The notes: generated by a model from the sequence alone, not told the origin. DNA of 44,063 nt from a bacterium (GCA_018814885.1 JAHIYU010000199.1:1-44063), one strand, 5' to 3'; shown: positions 1 through 8,817, numbered from the stretch's first letter. A program made the numbers and translations.

Positions 1-923
1 GGCCGGTGAGCCGCGAGGCGCCGCCGGCGCGGCCTCGGGTGGTCTCCGTGGGCGCGCTCACCGCCGGCGGCAGCGGCAAGACGCCCGTCGTGCTGTCCCT
101 GGCGGAGGGCCTGCTGGCACGCGGATATCGTACCGCGATCGTTTCCCGGGGATACGGTTCCGGCGCGGCCGGGCCGCTGATCGTCGACGCCGCGGACCCG
201 AGCTGCGGGGACGAGGCCCGCATGCTCGCCGGCAGCCTGTCCGGCTGCACCGTCGTGCAGGCGCGCGACATGGCTGCGGGACTGCGTATGCTGCGGCAAC
301 GGCGGCCGGACACCGAGATCGTGGTGCTCGAGGACGGCCACCAGTGCGCCGGCGCGGGGCGCCATCTGGACGTGTTGATCCTGGACCGCTGGCGCACGGT
401 GGGGCGCGGGCTCGTGCCAGAAACCGGCTTGCGTCTACCCTGGGGACCCTACCGGGAGGATGCGACCGGCGCAGCCCGGGCGGCCGTCTGGCTGTTGTCC
501 CTGCGGGAAGGCGAGGCGTCCCCCGCGCAGCCTGAAGGTGGTCCGGACATGCTGGGTTTCGTCCGCCGCGCGTCGCTGCCGGGAGGCGTAGCGACGCCGG
601 CGGAGATGCCGTACGGTGTGGTGAGCGGGATTGCCGCGCCGGAGCGTTTCGAGGCGGATTGCGCGTTCCTGTGCGGAGGGGAGCCGGCGGTGATCGCGAG
701 ATACGACGATCACGCCGCATTTTCCGGCGGCGATGTCGACGATCTGCTCGCGGTCGGGGCAGGGGCCGGCGCACGTTGCTGGCTGACCACGGCCAAGGAC
801 CGCGTGAAGCTGTCCCCGCTCTGGCCTCTGCGAGCTCCGCAGCTGCATGTCGTGGCGCTGGAGCTGGTCTGGCGCAGCCCGTCCATCCTCGTCGAAACGG
901 TCCTGTCGCGACTGGAGGCTTGA
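1..923 (+). CDS. lpxK: Tetraacyldisaccharide 4'-kinase LpxK (5' end missing)
   Basis: Transfers the ATP gamma-phosphate to the 4' position of the lipid A disaccharide precursor at the inner membrane, the step that yields lipid IVA. The frame is open from the first bases of the window. A Walker A stretch (GALTAGGSGKTP) follows within 27 residues of the first in-frame GTG (position 6), whereas LpxK normally has about 40-50 residues including a membrane-associated helix before it, so the true start lies upstream. Further LpxK-like signs are SRGYG after the P-loop, a DEARMLA segment, and LEDGHQ where most homologues have a DDGFQ-type motif. It ends with TGA at 921-923, 4 nt before nadB. It shows that the cell makes lipid A. 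Family call is firm; only the N-terminus is unknown. Confidence 0.9.
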   Translation, partial: PVSREAPPARPRVVSVGALTAGGSGKTPVVLSLAEGLLARGYRTAIVSRGYGSGAAGPLIVDAADPSCGDEARMLAGSLSGCTVVQARDMAAGLRMLRQRRPDTEIVVLEDGHQCAGAGRHLDVLILDRWRTVGRGLVPETGLRLPWGPYREDATGAARAAVWLLSLREGEASPAQPEGGPDMLGFVRRASLPGGVATPAEMPYGVVSGIAAPERFEADCAFLCGGEPAVIARYDDHAAFSGGDVDDLLAVGAGAGARCWLTTAKDRVKLSPLWPLRAPQLHVVALELVWRSPSILVETVLSRLEA

Positions 924-927
924 TACC

Positions 928-2580
928 GTGCAGCGCTGCGAACCCGTCATCTCGCGACATCTGGTGATCGGGTCCGGCATCGCGGGCCTGCAGTTCGCCC
1001 TGCTCGCCGCCGAGCAGGGCGAGGTGCGTGTCGTGACCAAGAAGGAATCCTTCGAGAGCAACACCAACTACGCCCAGGGCGGGATCGCCGCCGTGCTCTC
1101 CCCCCTCGACGATTTCGAGCTCCATGTCCAGGACACCCTCGTCGCCGGGGACGGCCTGTGCGACGAGGCGGTCGTGCGCGCCATGGTGAACGCCGCGCCG
1201 CGGCTCATCGAGCGGTTGCTGGAGTACGGCGTACGCTTCACCCGGACGGAGGGGGGCGCTTCCTACGCGCTGGGCCGCGAGGGCGGCCATTCCCGCAACC
1301 GCATCGTCCACGCCGCCGATCTCACCGGCCGCGAGCTGGAGAAGTGCCTGCTCGAAGCCTGCCGCAATCATCCCCGTATCAAGCTGGACGAGAACCACGT
1401 GGGTCTCGACCTGATCATGGGAAGCGACCTGGCCGGCACGGGACTGCCGGCGGATCGGGTGGCGGGCTGCTGGGTGCTGGACCGTCAGTCCCTGACCTCG
1501 ACGCCCTACCTGTCTGATGTGATCACGCTCGCTACCGGCGGCTGCGGCAAGGTCTACGCCTATACGTCGAATCCGGACATCGCCACCGGCGACGGCATGG
1601 CCATGGCCTATCGCGCCGGCGCCGTCCTGTCCAACCTGGAGTTCGTGCAATTCCATCCGACCTGTCTCTATCACCCCGAAGCCAAGAGCTTCCTGATCTC
1701 CGAGGCCGTCCGGGGGGAAGGCGCCCATCTGGTCAACAGCCGCGGCGAGCGGTTCATGTCCCGCTACGATCCCCGGCAGGAACTGGCGCCCCGGGACGTC
1801 GTGGCGCGCTCGATCGACCAGGAGCTCAAGCTGACCGGCGAACCCTGCGTGTACCTGGACCTGCGCCACCTGGACAGGGATTTCGTGAACGGGAGATTCC
1901 CGAATCTGACCCGGACCTGCCGCCGCTTCGGCATCGACATGGCTGGAGAGCCCGTGCCGGTCGTGCCGGCCGCCCATTACATGTGCGGGGGCGTCAGGAT
2001 CGACCCCGACGGCCGGACGAGCCTGACGGGTCTGCTGGCCATCGGCGAGGTGGCCTGTTCGGGCGTCCACGGCGCCAACCGTCTGGCCAGCAATTCACTG
2101 CTGGAAGCCGTCTACTTCGCCGAGCGGGCTTCCCGGGCGGCGGTGGAGATCGCAGCGGACGTCACAGCGTCATCCGGTGCCCGCTCCGTGCGCGTGGACG
2201 GAAGCCTCGGGGTCGAAAAAGGGCCGGAAGCCATGGTCCTAGAACACGACTGGGACGTGGTCCGGCGGGTCATGTGGGACTATGTGGGTATCGTACGCTC
2301 CCGCAACCGGCTCGACATCGCGCTGGACCGGATCCGCAACATCCGGGCCACGGTGGAGGCGGTGTACCGCGCCGCCCTGCCCAGCCCGGACCTGGTCGAG
2401 CTGCGGAACATCGCGCTGAACGCCGAGTTGATCGTGATCAGCGCGCTGTCACGGCAGGAGAGCCGCGGGCTGCATTACACGCTGGATCATCCGGGCAAGT
2501 CGGACGTCGCCGCGGATACGCTCGTGGGCGCCGGTACCGCCTTGCAGGCCATGGCCTGCGACGGGACCACGCCGGGATGA
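928..2580 (+). CDS. nadB: L-aspartate oxidase NadB
   Basis: FAD enzyme that oxidises L-aspartate to iminoaspartate, the first step of de novo NAD synthesis. The GTG at 928 gives 550 residues, the usual NadB length; the open frame extends further upstream but only inside lpxK. Visible motifs: dinucleotide-binding GSGIAGL at residues 15-21, TNYAQGGIA near 50, REGGHSRNRIVHAAD near 120, EFVQFHPTCLYHP near 240, SEAVRGEGA, HYMCGGV, and HGANRLASNSLLE near 380. The C-terminal helical domain is complete. It sits 4 nt after lpxK and overlaps the next gene by 4 nt (ATGA at 2577-2580), so it is co-transcribed with the bacillithiol genes. No NadA or NadC is seen here. Confidence 0.96.
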   Translation: MQRCEPVISRHLVIGSGIAGLQFALLAAEQGEVRVVTKKESFESNTNYAQGGIAAVLSPLDDFELHVQDTLVAGDGLCDEAVVRAMVNAAPRLIERLLEYGVRFTRTEGGASYALGREGGHSRNRIVHAADLTGRELEKCLLEACRNHPRIKLDENHVGLDLIMGSDLAGTGLPADRVAGCWVLDRQSLTSTPYLSDVITLATGGCGKVYAYTSNPDIATGDGMAMAYRAGAVLSNLEFVQFHPTCLYHPEAKSFLISEAVRGEGAHLVNSRGERFMSRYDPRQELAPRDVVARSIDQELKLTGEPCVYLDLRHLDRDFVNGRFPNLTRTCRRFGIDMAGEPVPVVPAAHYMCGGVRIDPDGRTSLTGLLAIGEVACSGVHGANRLASNSLLEAVYFAERASRAAVEIAADVTASSGARSVRVDGSLGVEKGPEAMVLEHDWDVVRRVMWDYVGIVRSRNRLDIALDRIRNIRATVEAVYRAALPSPDLVELRNIALNAELIVISALSRQESRGLHYTLDHPGKSDVAADTLVGAGTALQAMACDGTTPG

Positions 2581-3371
2581 GCTGGCACGAGACAGCATTC
2601 GGGAGCCACTACGCCTGGCTCTACGCCCACCGCGATGCGGCGGAGGCGGCGGCCTGCATCGACGCCCTGGCCGGGATCCTGCCGCTGGCAGAGGGGATCG
2701 TGCTGGACCTGGGCTGCGGGGAAGGCCGCCATCTCGCCCCGCTGGGGCAACGCTGCCCGCGCGGGGCCGTCGGCGTCGATCTTTCGCCCGCGCTGCTGCG
2801 CAACGCCCGGGCGCTGACGGTCGGCGCGCCGCCTCTGGGCCTGATACGTGCCGACATGCGGAGCCTGCCCTTCGGCGGCGGCGTCTTCCGGACGGTGGTG
2901 TCCCTGTTCACATCGTTCGGTTATTTCGGAGGTCTCGAAGATCACCGGGACCTGCTCGCCGGCATCGCCCGCGTCCTCGCACCGGGCGGGCGCTGGTGCC
3001 TGGATTACCTGAACTGCCGCCAGGTGCGGCGGGACATGGCGGAGCCGCGGACCGCCACCGTGCGCGAGGCGGGACCCTGCCGGGTGACCGAGACCAAGCG
3101 CCTGGACCCGGACGGCGACCGCATCCTCAAGCGTGTCGAGATCGCCCCCTTGCCTGGCCGGCGGGACCAGGCCGCCGCCCTGGGCATTCCGGAAACGGGC
3201 CTCGCATACACCGAGGCGGTCGCGCTCTTCGAGCCCGAGGAGCTGGACGCCCTGGCTTCGAGCGTCGGCCTGGAGCGGTGCGGTGCCCTAGGCGGCTACG
3301 ACGGCCGCGCCTTCGCGCCCGATGCGGCGGCGCGCTGGATCCTGGTCTACGGAAAGGACCGTCTGTCGTGA
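2577..3371 (+). CDS. Class I SAM-dependent methyltransferase in the bacillithiol operon
   Basis: A 264-residue class I (Rossmann) methyltransferase. Motif I is VLDLGCGEGRH at residues 42-52, followed by GVDLSPALL, an IRADMRSLPF segment (acidic loop/motif II region) and RVLAPGGRW (motif III-like). The start ATG overlaps the nadB stop (ATGA), and the stop lies 10 nt before bshC, so it belongs to the same transcript as bshC-bshB1-bshA. Substrate cannot be read from sequence. Position suggests a role in low-molecular-weight thiol metabolism: green sulfur bacteria make N-methyl-bacillithiol with a SAM methyltransferase (NmbA), and this gene is a candidate for the same job. Alternatives are an unrelated small-molecule methyltransferase or a ubiquinone/menaquinone-type enzyme. 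Family certain, function inferred. Confidence 0.85.
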   Translation: MSWHETAFGSHYAWLYAHRDAAEAAACIDALAGILPLAEGIVLDLGCGEGRHLAPLGQRCPRGAVGVDLSPALLRNARALTVGAPPLGLIRADMRSLPFGGGVFRTVVSLFTSFGYFGGLEDHRDLLAGIARVLAPGGRWCLDYLNCRQVRRDMAEPRTATVREAGPCRVTETKRLDPDGDRILKRVEIAPLPGRRDQAAALGIPETGLAYTEAVALFEPEELDALASSVGLERCGALGGYDGRAFAPDAAARWILVYGKDRLS

Positions 3372-3381
3372 GGATGAGTAC

Positions 3382-4941
3382 ATGACCGGCCGGACTTATC
3401 CCGTCGCGCGCGGCGCCCCGCTCGCGGCAGTGCCGGACTTGCCGAGCCTGATGATCGACTGGGTGACGGGCGCCGCCTCTTTAGTCGGTGCGACCGCGGA
3501 GTGGCGCACCTGTCTGGAATCCCCATCGCCGTCCACTCCGGCGCCGGCCTGGTCCGACACAGCGTGGCGAGACGCCTGGTGGGACGATTTCGCGGCCGAT
3601 CTGCCCGACGACGAAGCCGTGTCGATCTGCCGCAGCAACGTGGCGGCGCTGGCCGCCGGCGCGGCCGACGTGATCGTCACCGGGCAGCAACCCGGTTTTC
3701 TGGGCGGGCCGCTCTACACGCTGTACAAGGCGGCGGCATGCATAGCCGCAGCCGAGGCGCGCAGTGCCGCCGGACGCCCCACCGTGCCGCTCTTCTGGTC
3801 CGGCGACGACGACGACGATCTGCGCGAGGCGTTCGCGCCACGTCTCTACGATCCCCGTCGCCGGGCCATCCTGCGTCCGGTCGCGCCGATCCCGGCGGCG
3901 TCCCTGTCGGTGGGCGCCCTGCCGGCCTCGCTGGCCGGCGCCGGGGAGGCCGCGTGGCTCGCGGAACGGGCCGCGCATGAACCGCTGGCCCGCCGTCTCG
4001 CCGGGATCTGGCAGTCGGCCATCGCCGGCCGACAAACCTGGGGCCGTCTCCACCGGCGCGCCCTGCTGCTGCTGTTCGGTCGCAGCGGCATGCTGGCGCT
4101 TTCCGGCGGCGACGCCCGCCTCCATGCCGCGGCGGCACCACTGTACGCACGGATCCTGCAGGACGAGGCCGGCTTGGCGGCCCGCGCCGCGCAGAGGGGA
4201 GATCGGCTCGTCGCGGACGGATACCACGCCCAGATCGCAGAGGGGTCCCTGGCGAGACCGTTCAGCGTTGCCGTCGACGGGCAACGCCGGCGCCTGGGCG
4301 ATAAGAACGCCCGCCCCTCGGACCCGGCGTCGCTGCGACCAGGCGTGCTGTTCCGCTCTCCCGTACAGGACTGGCTCTTCCGTCCGGCGGGCGTCGTGGT
4401 GGGGCCCGGCGAATTGTCGTACCTGAAGCAGACGGAGCCCGTGTACGAGGCGCTGGAAATGCCACGGCCGCCGCTGGTGCCGCGTCTCTTCTGTACACTG
4501 ACCCAGGATGCGGCGGCGGGATCCCGTTCCGACGCGCCGGTCCACGGGGCCGCCTCGGCGGCCGCGCTCACACGCGTGGACGGCGTGGCGGCGGAGTCTC
4601 TCACGGACGTGTTGCGCGAGACGTTCGGTCTCACCGCGGCCGAGGCCCGGGACGTCGCAGCGCCGAACCTGAAGCGTTGGTCCGCGCGCAACAGCGCACT
4701 GTTCGACCGGCTCGCCGGGACGGGCGACGGACCGGACGGGCGCCCGGCGTGGGTCGCGCCCGGTGCGCGACGCCAGGAACGCGTGCTGGCCATGCACTGG
4801 GCCACGGCCCTCTGGGGGGAGACGCTGACGGATGCCGTGCTGGCGGCGGCGCAGGCTCATCTGGCCTCCGGGGCGGCAGGGGAGTGGGCGGACTGGCGAA
4901 TCGTCGTCGGCGCCGCCGGAAGCGAAAGGAACGAGACATGA
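3382..4941 (+). CDS. bshC: Bacillithiol biosynthesis cysteine-adding enzyme BshC
   Basis: Last step of bacillithiol synthesis: adds cysteine to GlcN-malate. The ATG at 3382 gives 519 residues, close to the roughly 540 of the family; an upstream in-frame ATG (3322) lies inside the methyltransferase gene and is rejected, and an AGGA-type ribosome site is at 3371-3374. Diagnostic BshC segments are VTGQQPGFLGGPLYTLYKAAA near residues 95-115, then PLFWSGDDDDDLREA, which replaces the more usual W....DHD.DE.. pattern with an extended run of aspartates. The C-terminal helical part with LKRWSARNSALF is present. It overlaps bshB1 by 4 nt. Together with the next two genes it makes the pathway complete. 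Confidence 0.95.
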   Translation: MTGRTYPVARGAPLAAVPDLPSLMIDWVTGAASLVGATAEWRTCLESPSPSTPAPAWSDTAWRDAWWDDFAADLPDDEAVSICRSNVAALAAGAADVIVTGQQPGFLGGPLYTLYKAAACIAAAEARSAAGRPTVPLFWSGDDDDDLREAFAPRLYDPRRRAILRPVAPIPAASLSVGALPASLAGAGEAAWLAERAAHEPLARRLAGIWQSAIAGRQTWGRLHRRALLLLFGRSGMLALSGGDARLHAAAAPLYARILQDEAGLAARAAQRGDRLVADGYHAQIAEGSLARPFSVAVDGQRRRLGDKNARPSDPASLRPGVLFRSPVQDWLFRPAGVVVGPGELSYLKQTEPVYEALEMPRPPLVPRLFCTLTQDAAAGSRSDAPVHGAASAAALTRVDGVAAESLTDVLRETFGLTAAEARDVAAPNLKRWSARNSALFDRLAGTGDGPDGRPAWVAPGARRQERVLAMHWATALWGETLTDAVLAAAQAHLASGAAGEWADWRIVVGAAGSERNET

Positions 4942-5705
4942 ACGATGTCGCGGCACGTTGCGATCTGCTCTGCATCTCACCGCACAGCGACGACGCCGAG
5001 ATCGCTCTGGGCGGGACCGTGCGCCGTCTGGCCGACGCCGGCCGAGCGGTTTGGCTCTGCGATCTGACGCGCGGCGAACTGGGTTCCAACGGCACGCCGG
5101 AGCTCAGATGGCGCGAGGCGACCGCCGCCGCGGAGATCCTGGGCGTCGCCGGGCGTCTCCAGTACGACCTGCCCGACGGTTTCATCTCGGAACACGACGC
5201 GTCACAGGTGGCGGTCGTGACGGACGTGATCCGCAGGCTGCGCCCGCGCTGGGTGGTGGCCGCCCCCATGCCCAACCGCCACCCGGACCACCGGGCGGTT
5301 CCCGGCCTGGTGCGCAAGGGGGCCTTCATGGCGCGCCTGGCCGCCTGGCTGCCCGCCGGGTCCGGGGCTCGGGTCTGGCCGGAGGGGACGCCTCTGCCGG
5401 AACCGGCAGGGCGTTGGGAATGCGAGGCTGTCTGCACGGTCTGTCCCCCCGGGGACAGACCCGACGCCTATTTCGACGTGAGCGGCGTGTGGGAGGCCAA
5501 GATCGCGGCCCTGCGTTGCTACGCCAGCCAGTTCGAGCCCGGAGCGGGCGCTCGCACCACCCTGATCAACGATCCCGCGTTCCTGCAGGAGGTCGAGCGT
5601 TGGGCGCGCGGGTGGGGCTTCCGTGCGGGCGTCGAACTGGCGGAGGCCCTGCGCGTCGAAGCCGCTCCCGTGTACAGGGACCTGCCGACGGAGCGCTGGT
5701 CGTGA
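4938..5705 (+). CDS. bshB1: Bacillithiol biosynthesis deacetylase BshB1
   Basis: Zinc-dependent deacetylase of the PIG-L/LmbE family that removes the acetyl group from GlcNAc-malate. It has 255 residues from an ATG that overlaps the bshC stop (ATGA). The N-terminal metal-binding signature SPHSDDAEIALGG is at residues 14-26 (His16 and Asp19 as expected ligands and Asp18 as base), DLTRGELGSNGT follows at about 45, and the second histidine motif PNRHPDHRAV is near residue 110. This order and spacing fit BshB1 rather than the more distant BshB2 or MshB. It overlaps bshA by 4 nt. Confidence 0.93.
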   Translation: MNDVAARCDLLCISPHSDDAEIALGGTVRRLADAGRAVWLCDLTRGELGSNGTPELRWREATAAAEILGVAGRLQYDLPDGFISEHDASQVAVVTDVIRRLRPRWVVAAPMPNRHPDHRAVPGLVRKGAFMARLAAWLPAGSGARVWPEGTPLPEPAGRWECEAVCTVCPPGDRPDAYFDVSGVWEAKIAALRCYASQFEPGAGARTTLINDPAFLQEVERWARGWGFRAGVELAEALRVEAAPVYRDLPTERWS

Positions 5706-6841
5706 ACCGCTTGCCGGTGATCGGAATCACCTGCTATCCGTCCGCAGGCGGCAGCGGCATCGTCGCCAGCGAGCTGGGGCTCAACCTCGCCCGCCGCGGC
5801 TACGAGGTGCACTTCATCACCGACGCCATGCCGGTCCGGCTGCAGCGGTACGAGCGGAACATCTTCTTCCACCAGGTGGAAGCGGTCTCCTACCCGGTCT
5901 TCCGGCACACGCCCTACACCCTGGCCCTGGCGACCAAGATGTGCGAGGTGGCCCGTCACCACGGCCTGGACATCCTGCACGTCCATTACGCCATCCCCCA
6001 CGCCGCCAGCGCCTACCTGGCCCGCTGCATGCTCGGCCGGGAGAACATCGCCATCATCACGACGCTGCACGGTACCGACATCACCCTGGTCGGCCAGGAG
6101 CCGTCCTATTTCGAGATGACCCGCTTCCTGATCGCCGAGAGCGACGCGGTGACCGCCGTGAGCACCTCGCTGAGGGAAGAGACCGCCCGCATTTTCGGTT
6201 GCGCGCGCGAGATCGAGGTCATTCCCAACTTCGTCGACCCGCGGCGCTTCAGGCCCCGCCTCGACCTCGATCGCGGCGCGTACGCCTCCCGGGACGAGAA
6301 GCTTATCCTGCACGCTTCGAATTTCCGCCCGGTGAAGAACATTCCCAACGTGCTGCGCGTCTTCGCCGGGATCACCGCCAAGGTGCCCAGCCGGCTGCTG
6401 TTGCTGGGCGAGGGACCCGAGCGGGGCCCGGCCGAGCGGCTGGCGGTGGAACTGGGCGTGAGGGACCGGGTCACCTTCCTGGGCCAGCTCGAGAACCTGG
6501 AGGATCTGCTGGCAGTGGCCGATCTGACCCTGCTGCCCTCGCGGCACGAGTCCTTCGGCCTGGTGGCGCTGGAGTCGATGGCCTGCGGCACGCCCGTCAT
6601 CGCGACGAACGTCGGCGGCACAAGCGAGTTCATCGAGGATGGGCACAACAGCTTCCTGTGCGACCCGGACGAGATCGATCTCTGGGTCGCCACGGCGACG
6701 CGGCTGCTGCGGGACGACGCGCTGTACCGGCAGATCGCCGACGACGGGCTGCGCGACGCGGTGGCGCGTTTCGGAACACCCTGCGTGATCAAGCTCTACG
6801 TTCAGCTCTACGATAGATTGCTCGCGCAGCGGGGCGCCTGA
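5702..6841 (+). CDS. bshA: N-acetyl-alpha-D-glucosaminyl L-malate synthase BshA
   Basis: GT4-family retaining glycosyltransferase that joins UDP-GlcNAc to L-malate, the first committed step of bacillithiol synthesis. The GTG at 5702 overlaps the bshB1 stop (GTGA) and gives 379 residues, matching the family's roughly 377. Visible features: glycine-rich PSAGGSGIVASELG near residue 11, HVHYAIPHAASA near 90, TLHGTDITLVG near 115, VIPNFVD, and the GT4 E-x7-E motif in HESFGLVALESMACGTPVIATN near 280, then GGTSEFIEDG. It is the last gene of the overlapped run. About 135 nt without coding signal follow before tolQ. Confidence 0.95.
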   Translation: MNRLPVIGITCYPSAGGSGIVASELGLNLARRGYEVHFITDAMPVRLQRYERNIFFHQVEAVSYPVFRHTPYTLALATKMCEVARHHGLDILHVHYAIPHAASAYLARCMLGRENIAIITTLHGTDITLVGQEPSYFEMTRFLIAESDAVTAVSTSLREETARIFGCAREIEVIPNFVDPRRFRPRLDLDRGAYASRDEKLILHASNFRPVKNIPNVLRVFAGITAKVPSRLLLLGEGPERGPAERLAVELGVRDRVTFLGQLENLEDLLAVADLTLLPSRHESFGLVALESMACGTPVIATNVGGTSEFIEDGHNSFLCDPDEIDLWVATATRLLRDDALYRQIADDGLRDAVARFGTPCVIKLYVQLYDRLLAQRGA

Positions 6842-6900
6842 GCCGCAGGGAACTCCCGGCGGCCGCTCCCGTTTCACCGCGACGGCCGCGCAATCCGGCC

Positions 6901-6928
6901 TTGCCGCCGGGGGCCGGGGTGGTACATT
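6901..6928 (+). promoter_or_regulatory. Candidate sigma-70-type promoter of the tol operon
   Basis: TTGCCG (6901-6906) and TACATT (6923-6928) are separated by 16 nt in the gap between bshA and tolQ. Both hexamers match the standard consensus at 4 of 6 positions. A bulged hairpin (GGACGGACCG...CGGTCGTCC, about 6934-6958) would lie near the transcript start. The call rests only on pattern and position. Confidence 0.4.
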
Positions 6929-6976
6929 GCTGGGGACGGACCGGTGCAACGGTCGTCCCTGCCAGAAGGAGCTGAC

Positions 6977-7699
6977 ATGGTTCATACCGCTTTCCTGGCC
7001 GCGCTGGGAGCCTCGGAGATGATGGGCCTGCTGCGCGACACGACCCTGCTGGGCAAGACCATCTTGCTCATCCTGTTCCTGCTGTCGGTCATGTCGTGGG
7101 CGGTCATGATCGACAAGGCCCGCACCCTGTCCGCGATCCGCAAGGGGCACGCCAAGTTCTGGCGTCTTTGCGAAACATGGCTCGAGCGCGGCGGGGGCTC
7201 CGCCGACCTCGACGGATGGTGCCGCGGGCGCGAGGATCTGCCCCTGGCCAACCTCTGGCTGGAGGGGCGCAGCCAGCAGTCCCCCGCCGCCGTGCGCCGC
7301 GCCGCCGAACGCGTGGCCTACGCCGAGATCGAGGCGCTCGAGCGTTACCTGATCGTCCTGTCGACCACGGTCACCATCGCGCCGTTCCTGGGCCTCATGG
7401 GCACCGTCTGGGGCATCATGCAGGCCTTCTGGGACATGGCGGCCATGCGCAGCGCCAATCTCACCGTGGTGGCGCCCGGCATCGCCGAGGCGCTGATCAC
7501 GACCATCGCCGGGCTCTCGGCGGCCATTCCGGCCGTGGTCTTCTACAACCTGTTCGTGCGCAAGATCGACCTGATCGGGAACGAGCTGGAGCGCCTGCGC
7601 ACCCTGCTCGAGGAAGCCGCGCCGCAAACCGCGCGAAACACGGAACGCGACCATGCTCCCCGCCGGCCCGAGACCCACGAGAAGGAGCGGATCCGATGA
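6977..7699 (+). CDS. tolQ: TolQ/ExbB-family proton channel subunit
   Basis: Inner-membrane subunit of the proton-motive-force-driven Tol-Pal motor. The ATG at 6977 follows AGAAGGAG (6964-6971) and gives 240 residues. There are three membrane segments: one near residues 25-45 (LLILFLLSVMSWAVMI), one near 130-150 inside TVTIAPFLGLMGTVWGIM, and one near 170-190 (GLSAAIPAVVFYNLFV). APFLGLMGTVWGIMQAF is the family signature. The C-terminal tail is charged. It overlaps the next gene by 4 nt (ATGA). The context (TolR, TolA-like, TolB, Pal, YbgF) makes TolQ more likely than ExbB. Confidence 0.93.
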   Translation: MVHTAFLAALGASEMMGLLRDTTLLGKTILLILFLLSVMSWAVMIDKARTLSAIRKGHAKFWRLCETWLERGGGSADLDGWCRGREDLPLANLWLEGRSQQSPAAVRRAAERVAYAEIEALERYLIVLSTTVTIAPFLGLMGTVWGIMQAFWDMAAMRSANLTVVAPGIAEALITTIAGLSAAIPAVVFYNLFVRKIDLIGNELERLRTLLEEAAPQTARNTERDHAPRRPETHEKERIR

Positions 7700-8112
7700 A
7701 AAGGCGGTCGGCGTACCGCAGCCTCTCGGAGATCAACATCACCTCGCTGGTGGACGTCACGCTCTGCCTGTTGATCATCTTCATGCTGACCGCGCCCTAT
7801 ATCCAGGGCGGCGTGGAGGTGAACCTGCCCCGCACGGAGACGCGCGAGGTCGTGGTGGAGGAGGGGCCGATCGTCACCGTGACCAAGAACCGCGAGATCT
7901 ACTTCGACGAGGATCCCGTGGACATGGACGGTCTGGCGGACCGGCTGTCCGCCTTCCTGGACCGGCGCGACGAACTGCCCGTTTACCTGCGCGCCGATGC
8001 CGAAGTGCCCTACGGCTTCGCCCTGCAGGTGATGGCGGCGATCGAACGTCTCGGCTTCTCCAACCTCAGCCTGGTTGCCGACCAGGAACTCGCGCAGGCG
8101 GCCCTGCCGTGA
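7696..8112 (+). CDS. tolR: TolR/ExbD-family protein
   Basis: Partner of TolQ: 138 residues, one N-terminal transmembrane helix (about residues 18-36) and a periplasmic domain. The conserved membrane aspartate is visible in INITSLVDVTLCLLIIFML, followed by PYIQGGVEVNLPRT, the typical ExbD/TolR transition. The start overlaps the tolQ stop and a GAAGGAG ribosome site lies at 7681-7687 inside the end of tolQ. It overlaps the next gene by 4 nt. Confidence 0.92.
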   Translation: MKRRSAYRSLSEINITSLVDVTLCLLIIFMLTAPYIQGGVEVNLPRTETREVVVEEGPIVTVTKNREIYFDEDPVDMDGLADRLSAFLDRRDELPVYLRADAEVPYGFALQVMAAIERLGFSNLSLVADQELAQAALP

Positions 8113-8813
8113 CTCGCGCCTTCCCGGTCTCGCTGCTCTGCCACTTCCTGGTCCTGGCGACGATAGTCTGGTTCGGATCGCACGTCACACGTCAGGTGCT
8201 GCCGCGCCAGCACAACATCTCCGTCCGCCTGGCCAGGCTGCCGCAGCCCCGGCCCGAGGTCGCGCGCGACGAGCCAGTGCAGCCGCCGCTGCAGGAGGAG
8301 GATCAGATCCCCGAGCCGGTCGTCCAGCAGGAACGGAGAGAGACACCGGCCGTCGTGCCCGAGGAACCTGAGCGGCGGGTCGTGGCCGAGACCAAGGAGC
8401 CCGAGCCCGCGGCGCGGCGGAACGATCCCGCACCGGACGTGAGCGACGCCGCCGCGCCTGTGACGCAACCGGAAACCAGGGCGCCGCAACCCGTGGTGGG
8501 CACGGACGTGGCCATCCCGCCACGTTTCGCGTACTACATCGATCTGCTCGAGTCCCGCATCGCGCGCAACTGGCATCCCAAGCAGCTCGGTTTCCGGGAG
8601 GCCTCGGCCCGCGTCTGCAAGATCCATTTCCATGTGGAGCAGAACGGCTTGATCACCCGCGAGACCATCGTCCAGTCCTCGGGCGTCCCGCTGATGGACC
8701 GCGAATCCCTCAAGGCGGTCAGATCCGTCGGACATTTCATGCCCCTGCCGCGCGGTCTGGCCGACAACGCGCTGGGCGTGACCTATACCTTCACCCTCAC
8801 TTCAGGGAATTGA
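8109..8813 (+). CDS. TolA/TonB-like energy transducer
   Basis: A 234-residue protein starting at a GTG that overlaps the tolR stop (GTGA). It has one N-terminal membrane anchor (residues about 6-22), then a proline/glutamate-rich linker of about 100 residues (EEPERRVVAETKEPEP and similar), then a C-terminal alpha/beta domain from about residue 145 (RIARNWHPKQ... FHVEQNGLITRETIVQSSG... ALGVTYTF) of TonB-C/TolA-C type. It should couple the TolQR motor to TolB/Pal across the periplasm. The linker is proline-rich as in TonB rather than alanine/lysine helical as in Escherichia TolA. Position argues for a TolA role. Confidence 0.85.
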   Translation: MTRAFPVSLLCHFLVLATIVWFGSHVTRQVLPRQHNISVRLARLPQPRPEVARDEPVQPPLQEEDQIPEPVVQQERRETPAVVPEEPERRVVAETKEPEPAARRNDPAPDVSDAAAPVTQPETRAPQPVVGTDVAIPPRFAYYIDLLESRIARNWHPKQLGFREASARVCKIHFHVEQNGLITRETIVQSSGVPLMDRESLKAVRSVGHFMPLPRGLADNALGVTYTFTLTSGN

Positions 8814-8817
8814 CTCC

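Noticed and set aside
58..2070. Long open frame on the minus strand opposite lpxK and nadB
   Set aside because: Antisense shadow of two well-recognised genes; composition (His/Gly/Val/Gln-rich) is typical of reverse-strand reading in GC-rich DNA and no ribosome site or family motif is present.
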